In this document: positions 57,191 through 64,000 of the stretch, piece after piece
Position numbering within the stretch: the first letter of the stretch is position 1
How the letters are laid out: the number at the start of each line of letters is the position of its first letter
NCBI GenBank assembly: GCA_034509425.1
Contig: JAVTVJ010000467.1
Location: 1-64,000 of the forward strand
Length of the DNA: 64,000 nt
Direction: 5' to 3'
DNA from: Eopsaltria australis
Lineage: Eukaryota > Chordata > Aves > Passeriformes > Petroicidae
Notes under the pieces: model-generated
Databases searched by the model: none
What the model was told of the DNA's origin: nothing
The model's input: the letters and a program-made list of their open reading frames with translations, nothing else
Translations under genes and position numbers: made by a program

Positions 57191-59152
57191 CAGATACATC
57201 AGACACGTTTAGGGTGCTTTAGAGCGGGTTTGCCCCAACCTTGGCTGGTGTTGGGGAGCATTTTCTCACCCAAGGGCATCCCATTCCTGGGTGTTTCTCC
57301 CCAGAAAGTGTTTGGATACCATGGCTGTGGGCACGTTACTGAAGGTGGGGCTGAGCACTCACACTCCAGCACTTCAGTCACTCTAGTGTCCATGGAAGAG
57401 CAGAAGTGCTGGGCAGCAAGACTGAAACCTCAAAAGTCCCAACTCAGCCAACATTTCCCTCCTCACACCCAGCAGATCTCGAGGAGTAACAGCAGCAAGA
57501 CCACACAAAACTCATTTAAAGAGATCCCAGAGGTGTCCAAAGTGCACCCTGACCAGCAGGCTGATAAATTCTGGTGCCATCGAGGTGAACTTAGGCAGCA
57601 CCTGATAAAGTGAAACTGCAGCAGCCCCGTGCAGCTCCTGGATGTGTCCCTTGGGAAAGGCTCCTGCTCAGTCCCGTGGATTTTATCACCACTCTCACCC
57701 CAAAACCCCACGGGTCACTGGTGCACAAACAGATGCTGCAGCAGGATCCCACTTCCCCTGTGTGATGCTCCCAGCCACGCTCTCAAGGGATTTCTGAAAG
57801 CTGACGATTTGATGTATTTTGCGTATTTTAAAAGCGAGTCTTTGTCGAACTTCTTGTTTTGCAGCGTGCTGATTGCAGGGAGGGCAGAGCTGGCGCTGTG
57901 TGTGTTTGAACAGGCTGGCTCTTGCTGGGAAGCTCTCCACGGAAAGAGTTAAGAGGGGAAAACAGTTGTTGTGGTGTAACCCCGGCCCTGCAGCTCGGGA
58001 TCCCAGCCCCAGCAGCCTCCCGGGAGGGTTAAGCTCTATTACTTCTGGTCCCTGACACTGCTAATGGCACTCTCTAACTAATTGCATTTCTATACCTCCA
58101 CATAAGGCCGGGCAACAAATAAGCCCTTTAATCAAACAGCTTCATCTACTTCTAATTAATTCCATTTCTATGCCTTTTTGAGAGCACAGGAACATACAAA
58201 GATAGAGATGGTGAAGCGCGTTCCGTGCCCGGCTGCTGACAAATGCCGTGCTCAAGATGTGTCCCCACCTCACACCTTCCGTGTCCCACCTGCCTGGGTT
58301 CACACCAAAGCCCACTGTGTGGAATCATCTGTGATTCCCTCAGAGAGTCGCTTTCGCCTTTGCCACGGCGTTTAATCGCTTTTTGTTCCATCAGAACCAG
58401 CGCTGGCCTTGCCCTGCCGGCGCTGAGGGACGACTGTGGCATCAGCTGAGCAAACAGAGGGGGTTGTTTGCACACCCAGACCCAACGCGAAGCCTTCAAT
58501 TCGAGGGCCACCAGCTTTGAAGGAAACGCTGATTCCTCCCCGACATTCACTTCTTTGATAAAACAGCTCGATGTAGCAGGAGGGGGAAAAGAATATCCCC
58601 CTCCTCTCGGTATTTAGGAAAGAGCAACACATCTGCCGGGAGCTGCCTGTTGCAAAGGTATGTTCGTACAAAAGGCACGATAAGTGGGTGCTGAGCAGCG
58701 AGGAGTGGCAATTATCAGTTGCACATATCATTAGAGTCTCTCAGCTTTTCAATGGCACGGAGCTCCCGACGCCGTGTTTGCTGGGCCAGGTAAAAGGGGA
58801 CTCTTAATACTGTGCAAATATGACTTACCAAAGGACTTTGCTTTCTCACCTATTCTCGGGCTTTTCAAATCAACATTATTAATTGGTGGCTTATCGGTAA
58901 GTGCTGTCTGGCAGTTAAAGGATGTTTCCACCCAGTGCAACGATACATAGAAACTCAGCAATGTCAGCCGCAAGGACAAAGCACTGCCATGTCGAAACAG
59001 AAAAATGCTTCGACACCTTAAATCTTCTTTATAAAAGCACCGAGCATTCCAGCATTCACTTGCAGCTGTTGGTCCGTATTCCAGCATTGTTGTTTTAACT
59101 TCATATTTTAATTCAGAACTCTGGCTTGCAGTTGCAAGTATTAGGACTCCCA
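57191..59152. other. Non-coding; smaller element candidates at 58055-58165 and 58800-59110
   Basis: No gene was recognised. The stretch 58055-58165 contains two similar halves (CTAACTAATTGCATTTCTAT and CTAATTAATTCCATTTCTAT, starting at about 58075 and 58152), a roughly 77-bp spaced direct repeat in AT-rich unique sequence. The stretch 58800-59110 is also repeat-free. Confidence 0.4.
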
Positions 59153-59159
59153 CTTTTTC

Positions 59160-59222
<63 letters not shown>

Positions 59223-59228
59223 TTCTTT

Positions 59229-59285
<57 letters not shown>

Positions 59286-59362
59286 TTTCTTTTCTTTTCT
59301 TTTCTTTTCTTTTCTTTTCTTTTCTTTTCTTTTCTTTTCTTTTCTTTTCTTTTCTTTTCTTT

Positions 59363-59417
<55 letters not shown>

Positions 59418-59524
59418 CTCTCTCTCTCTCTTCCTCTCTCTTCCTCTTTCTTTCTTTCTTTCTTTCTCTCTTTCTCGCCCTTTTTTTCTCTCTTTCTTTT
59501 TCTCTCCCTTTTTCTTTCTCTCTT

Positions 59525-59559
<35 letters not shown>

Positions 59560-59727
59560 TTCTCTCTTTCTCTTTCTCTCTTTCTCTCTTTCTCTCTTTC
59601 TCTCTTTCTCTCTTTCTCTCTTTCTCTCTTTCTCTCTTTCTCTCTTTCTCTCTTTCTCTCTTTCTCTCTTTCTCTCTCTTTCTCTCTCTTTCTCCCTTTC
59701 TTTCCTTTCCTTCCTTTTCCTCTGCTT
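59153..59727. repeat. Polypyrimidine tract: (TTTC)n, (TTTTC)n and (TCTCTTTC)n blocks
   Basis: About 570 bp are almost pure C and T on the plus strand. The order is TTTC repeats, a TTTTC pentamer block (about 59285-59365), TTTC again, TCTC-rich, and TCTCTTTC octamers (about 59525-59690). Short CGC and GCC breaks occur near 59475. The tract supports open frames of more than 300 codons on both strands (Phe/Leu/Ser or Lys/Glu/Arg), which are not genes. Mirror symmetry makes triplex (H-DNA) formation possible. Confidence 0.97.
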
Positions 59728-62303
59728 CTCTGTTCTCCAGGAGTGTATAAACACACGTTTAGAATTTGGATTAATTGTTTTCCATGCTGGAAAACTCAGC
59801 TACGTGGGACTTCAGGACTCCCAGCCCCTCAGATCACCTTGCTCTCCACCTGCCAGCTCTCCTGAGCACCAAATCCACTTGAAAACGGAGAAAAATGTTC
59901 GCCTGATAAGGAAAACTGAACACAAAGAGCACGACACTTCCCAGGCACCATTAAAGGGAAGCAAAAAGAGCCTAAAAGGAGAAGAAAAGCTCTCAGTGCC
60001 CCCAGCTCGCATTTTCCCCGTGTGCTCGGGGCCGCACGTGCGGAATGAAAGGACAGTCGGGCTCCTGCCTCCTCTCACGCTGATGAACAAGATAAACCCA
60101 TGAGCACCGTGAAAACCCGAGTGGCTGGGGGGGAGCTGGGGAACTGATCCCGGCTCCCGCTCATTCTCATGCAGGATTGCGGAGATCCAGGCCAGCCTGG
60201 CAGGTATTTGTCTGAACCTCTTCAGAGCCTGCAGTGCAGGTATTTTATCTCCTCCCTGGAGAGCCCGCTCAGGTATTCAGCTATTCCAGGGGCTCGTTTT
60301 CCTCAGCATCCAACCCAAACCTTTCCAGTTTCTCCCGGCCTCGTTCTGATGGGTGTGTGACACAGATGAGCGACCCTTAATGCAGAATGTGAATTTCAGC
60401 TGCTTCGTTTACAGCACGACATCTGCTTATCTTAGAGACATTTTCCCGTACGAGCACAAAATCAGACGGAATTCATTTATTTAAAGGATTTCTGTGCCTT
60501 TGAAAGAGGTTTTCCCTCTGCCACCACACTGGCTTTGCAGTTTTACAAGAGCAGAGTTGTGAATTGAGAAACTTGGCACCTTTTTTCTTCTTGTTCATTT
60601 TTTTTTAAAAGGAAATAGTTACTCATTGATATTTAAAGAAAAAGCAAACAAATATTTGATGTGCTGTTCTAGCATGAAAGGGGGGAGCCCTGAGCAAGCA
60701 CAGAAAATGCAAGTGAGCTGTTTTATGTGAGTGAAAACAACCTGGGGGGAGGGAAAGATCCAGCTCCTGAACGAGGATGGGATTTGCTGGATGCTTGGAC
60801 ACCTCTGACACAGCAATGCCTTGGAAAAACGAGCATGATTTAAATCCCACATTTCCTGCTCCAGGGGTGCCCAGTTTTTAGCAGGGGATGCTCTGGGGTC
60901 TGCAGGAAAGGCCATCAGAGCAAAGAGCAAAGGAGCATATGGTGAGCAGCAGACCTGGAATGGAGGGTGGGACACCATTCCAATTTGAAGTTTTCATTGG
61001 CAAAAGGACTGGCAAATACAAAGTGCCAGGAATAAATTGCTGTTGGAACTCAGAGGACATGCTCGAGTCATGAGCAGACACAAAACCTGAGAGGAAGGAT
61101 CTTACTCAGGGACAGCACAACCCCCTTAGGAAAAACTGCACATCCTTCCTGCTTGGGATTGCAGGAAACTGGGAAAATAGCCCTCCAGGATTGTGCCAGA
61201 GCTCTGTTCCCAACAGGAATTTAGGGGGAAAAGAGAAACCCAGGCAGAAAAAGGGAATGAGGTCAGTGTAAGGAGCATCCCAAGGCCAGACAGGGCTGAG
61301 TGTGCAGCTGGTGGTGTTTTCCTGTGGATGGATTTACATGGCAACCCCGGCCCAAGCACAGAAGTTTTCCAGGATTCACCTTTTTTAAGATTCCCGTGAC
61401 AAGGAAAGTGATTAATCTCCATTTCATGGCAGCAGGAGCTGAGCAAGAGACTGCTTGGATTTGCCAAGATAACCAGGAGAAAAGTCCAGCTTATTTCTGG
61501 GCAGCACTACAGAAAGAAGGGAAAAAACTGAACCAGGTATTAAGGGAAGAGATGAACAATGAACATCAAGACTCTCCTGGTTTTACATATAAATATAACT
61601 AATTGGAAGGACAAACACTGAAAAAACGAAAATTCCTCTTGACTCATTTTTAAATTGAATACTTAAGTAAGGAAGAATTTAACACTGTCCTAAAAACTAC
61701 CTTGAGGCAGCAGCACTGATGCAAATTTCCAGAGTTTTCACAGACTTTCTGTGAGGAAGAACCAACACTGTGGGGCAGAGGAGCTGAAGCTTAAGACTGA
61801 AATTCCAGTGGAAACTCAGAGAAGCAGTTCCTTCAGGCCTTGTGATTTATTCTTTTGGAACAGGAGGAATTATTGCACCAAGCAGGGTCGAAGATGTCCT
61901 GACAGCAGCAGTGCAGAACTATCTCTGCAGCAGTTATTAATGAGTTGGAAAAATGCTGGGTAGCAAATTCACCTCCCCTCCCCAAGGCCAGAATTCATGG
62001 CAACAAATCCCTAAAATAATCAGCGAACTCTGGAAGATTAGGAGAGAGACGCCTCCATATGACAGAAGATTTCTTAATTTCAGTTACTTATAAGGCCACT
62101 TTAAGCAAGAGGAAAACTCCCTGTGAAGTTTATAAATTAGTTTCTAATCTATTCCCCAGCTTTTGGTGTTTCTGGTCTATATTCTGTGGTACAGTCTAAA
62201 ATAAGGAGGGGAAAAAAGTAATAAAAAAAAATGAATCGCTTGGGTTAGCCAAGAAAGGATTGAAGCACTTAATTTAGACTCCTCCTGCTGCTACTATTAG
62301 TGT
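59728..62303. other. Non-coding, nothing firm
   Basis: Unique sequence. AT-rich parts at 60360-60660 and 61580-61740 might hold regulatory DNA. No transposon or exon was recognised. Confidence 0.4.
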
Positions 62304-62341
62304 TATATATATATATATATATATTTATATTTATTTATATA
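62304..62341. repeat. (TA)n microsatellite
   Basis: About ten TA dinucleotides are followed by TTTATATTTATTTATAT. Confidence 0.95.
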
Positions 62342-64000
62342 CATGTTTACAGAGCGTTGCTGAAATTTCCATGCTGAAATTTCCAGAGGGAAGGCACCTC
62401 TGAACATCACAGAGGAACTGACTTGTGGTGATTATTTTCTTTGGTTTTCTCCCCAAACTGTCCTGTGAAAAATAAATTTGGTTGTTTTTTATTTTTTGTC
62501 CCCCCCAGAACGTGTGTTTTATCATCTCATAGAAATCTCATAGAATCTAAAATCAAAATACATCAAATTATGGTCCTGCAATGCCTGGGAGACAACAGTC
62601 CCACCTTCACTGCTCTGCAGAACCTTGGTGTATTCCTAGAGCAAAATATGAAAAAAAATAAATCAAAACCCTTTTTTTTGGTGTTGTTATGTATATTTAT
62701 ATTTAATTACTGTTCACTGGCACCCACTTCTCTGTGTTCTGGCTTTCATTTTTGCAGCAGCACCATCGGGGCTGGACCCAACCTCGTCACTCTGGTGGTT
62801 TCTCACCCCCACACTCCCCTTCCCTCCCTCCCCAGTTGCTGTCCAGGTTTCCCCGTTTATCCAGAGAGCTCCAAGAGGCTCCTGCCTGATCCAAATTCTC
62901 CTTACAATGGGATTAACCCAACCCTGCACCCCCTCAGGACCCCAGGTGACATTCAGGGGACCACTTGGCTTCTCTGAGGAATGGGATCACACAATAAATC
63001 CCAATTCCAGTTTCCCCACAGGAACAGGAGCCTGTGCTGGGAGCGATCCCTCCTCCCACACTGAGGATTATTCCCTGTGAATATCTGGAGCTGGCACAGG
63101 GCAGGACCCTCCTCTGCTGCTGTATCAGCTCCCAGCCCACCCCAGGGGTGGTTCTGAATCCAGACCTGATTCCAGGACCTAATTCCAGCAAAACTCCCGG
63201 CACTCTCAGCTCAGGACCCGAGGAGGAGCTGCAGAGCAGAGGGAGGGGAGGGGGCTCTGTGTGTGTGTGTTACCTTCCAAGCCCCGAAATCCCACAGGCT
63301 ATCATTCCAAAATTTGTGATGTTTTGTCTACTCTGGTGATTTAAGGTTTGTCAGAAAATGTCAGAAAGGCCACGGGGCCAAGGGCTTCCTGATGACTGAG
63401 GATTTTCTTTCACATGACCTTCCTGAAGTTGATTTTGGGCTCCAGACAGTGCTGCCTTCAGCTCTGACAGGGGCCGGCTGGCAGCAGATTCATGGGGATC
63501 TCTGGGGCATTCTGGCATTTTCAAACTGAGCCGGGGCTGTAATGCCTCCTAATCATCCAGAATATTGTTTCACTGGCGGGATGGAAATGCCAGCCCCTCG
63601 TTTTGGGTAGCAGGGAAAAGGAGCCTGTGCTCCAAGGGGTGCAAACAACTGAAAACACCTCGGATGGAGCAGATAAACACGGATGTGGAGTTTTGGCATT
63701 TCGTGTGTGAGAGTGCACGTGGCTGTTAACAGGGCAGCACTGAAATGAATGTCAGAGACACAGAGAGAAAAGGAGGACTGGGAGAGAAGTGTTCAAATTG
63801 TTAATTTGTGCTCAAACTCTTAATTTGTGTTAAAACAGTTCGTGTTAAAACTCTTAAACGTGTGTTTGTGAGCGTTCCCACAAACCCCAAGCAAAAGGAG
63901 CAGGGAGCAGCACGTGAAGGTTTCTCATTATTTAGGAAACTCTTGGTTATAGAAGAGTTTATGAATCTTGAATTTGCTTGTGTTATCAGCATAACTGATT
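62342..64000. other. Non-coding to window end
   Basis: No gene or mobile element was recognised. A short (TG)n run of about 13 bases lies at 63258-63270. The stretch 63795-63860 contains three similar copies of TTAATTTGTG/GTTAAAAC-type sequence (AAATTGTTAATTTGTG, AACTCTTAATTTGTG, GTTAAAACAGTTCGTG). Confidence 0.4.

Noticed and set aside
58749..59756. 335-codon Lys/Glu/Arg-rich minus-strand frame
   Set aside because: It derives from the TTTC/TCTC tract; simple sequence explains it.
1..64000. CRISPR array, operon, phage or bacterial defence system
   Set aside because: The tandem arrays have no unique spacers between identical repeats, and the whole window has vertebrate character (CR1, LTR, spliced exons).

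Overview
This window looks like nuclear DNA from a bird, probably a songbird. The main evidence is at least fifteen fragments of the avian CR1 LINE, recognisable by their 3' tail (reading ...CCTTAAAG... or ...GGTTGGAAAAGA... towards a final ATTCTATG-like motif). There is also a solo retroviral LTR with a 6-bp target duplication, many GC-rich minisatellites, and sparse coding sequence. Nothing bacterial or plasmid-like is present.

Coding content is confined to the left edge on the minus strand. Two exons are supported: 1584-1687 (104 bp) and 819 down to position 1 (273 open codons running off the window). They are joined by a GTAAGT...CCCCAG intron of 764 bp with matching phase. The spliced product is a coiled coil followed by a low-complexity tail. 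From memory it aligns with IHO1 (CCDC36), the meiotic axis protein that binds HORMAD1 and supports double-strand-break formation. Neither exon shows up in an ATG-to-stop search. No earlier exon was found with confidence.

The remaining 62 kb has no gene I can support. From about 9.7 to 51.8 kb it is seeded with CR1 fragments and tandem arrays: 45-bp units at 9.7 kb, (AAT)n at 13.4 kb, a purine tract at 14.9 kb, 16-bp units at 26.7 kb, 20-bp units at 30.6 kb, 21-bp units at 32.3 kb and a G-rich GATAAC array at 44.8 kb. A polypyrimidine tract lies further right at 59.2 kb. These arrays produce the longest open frames in the window (up to 453 codons), which are artefacts of simple sequence. A minus-strand solo LTR sits at 39.2 kb.

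Between the repeats are islands of AT-rich, repeat-free, homeodomain-motif-rich sequence that read like conserved non-coding elements. They are densest at 50.9-57.2 kb, largely where CR1 is absent. The layout resembles a regulatory gene desert beside a small meiotic gene. Conservation could not be tested here, so these islands are inferences. Other sites of note are four GATA motifs at 15-16 bp spacing (17.8 kb) and a nested hairpin built from CAGGTG E-boxes (31.15 kb).
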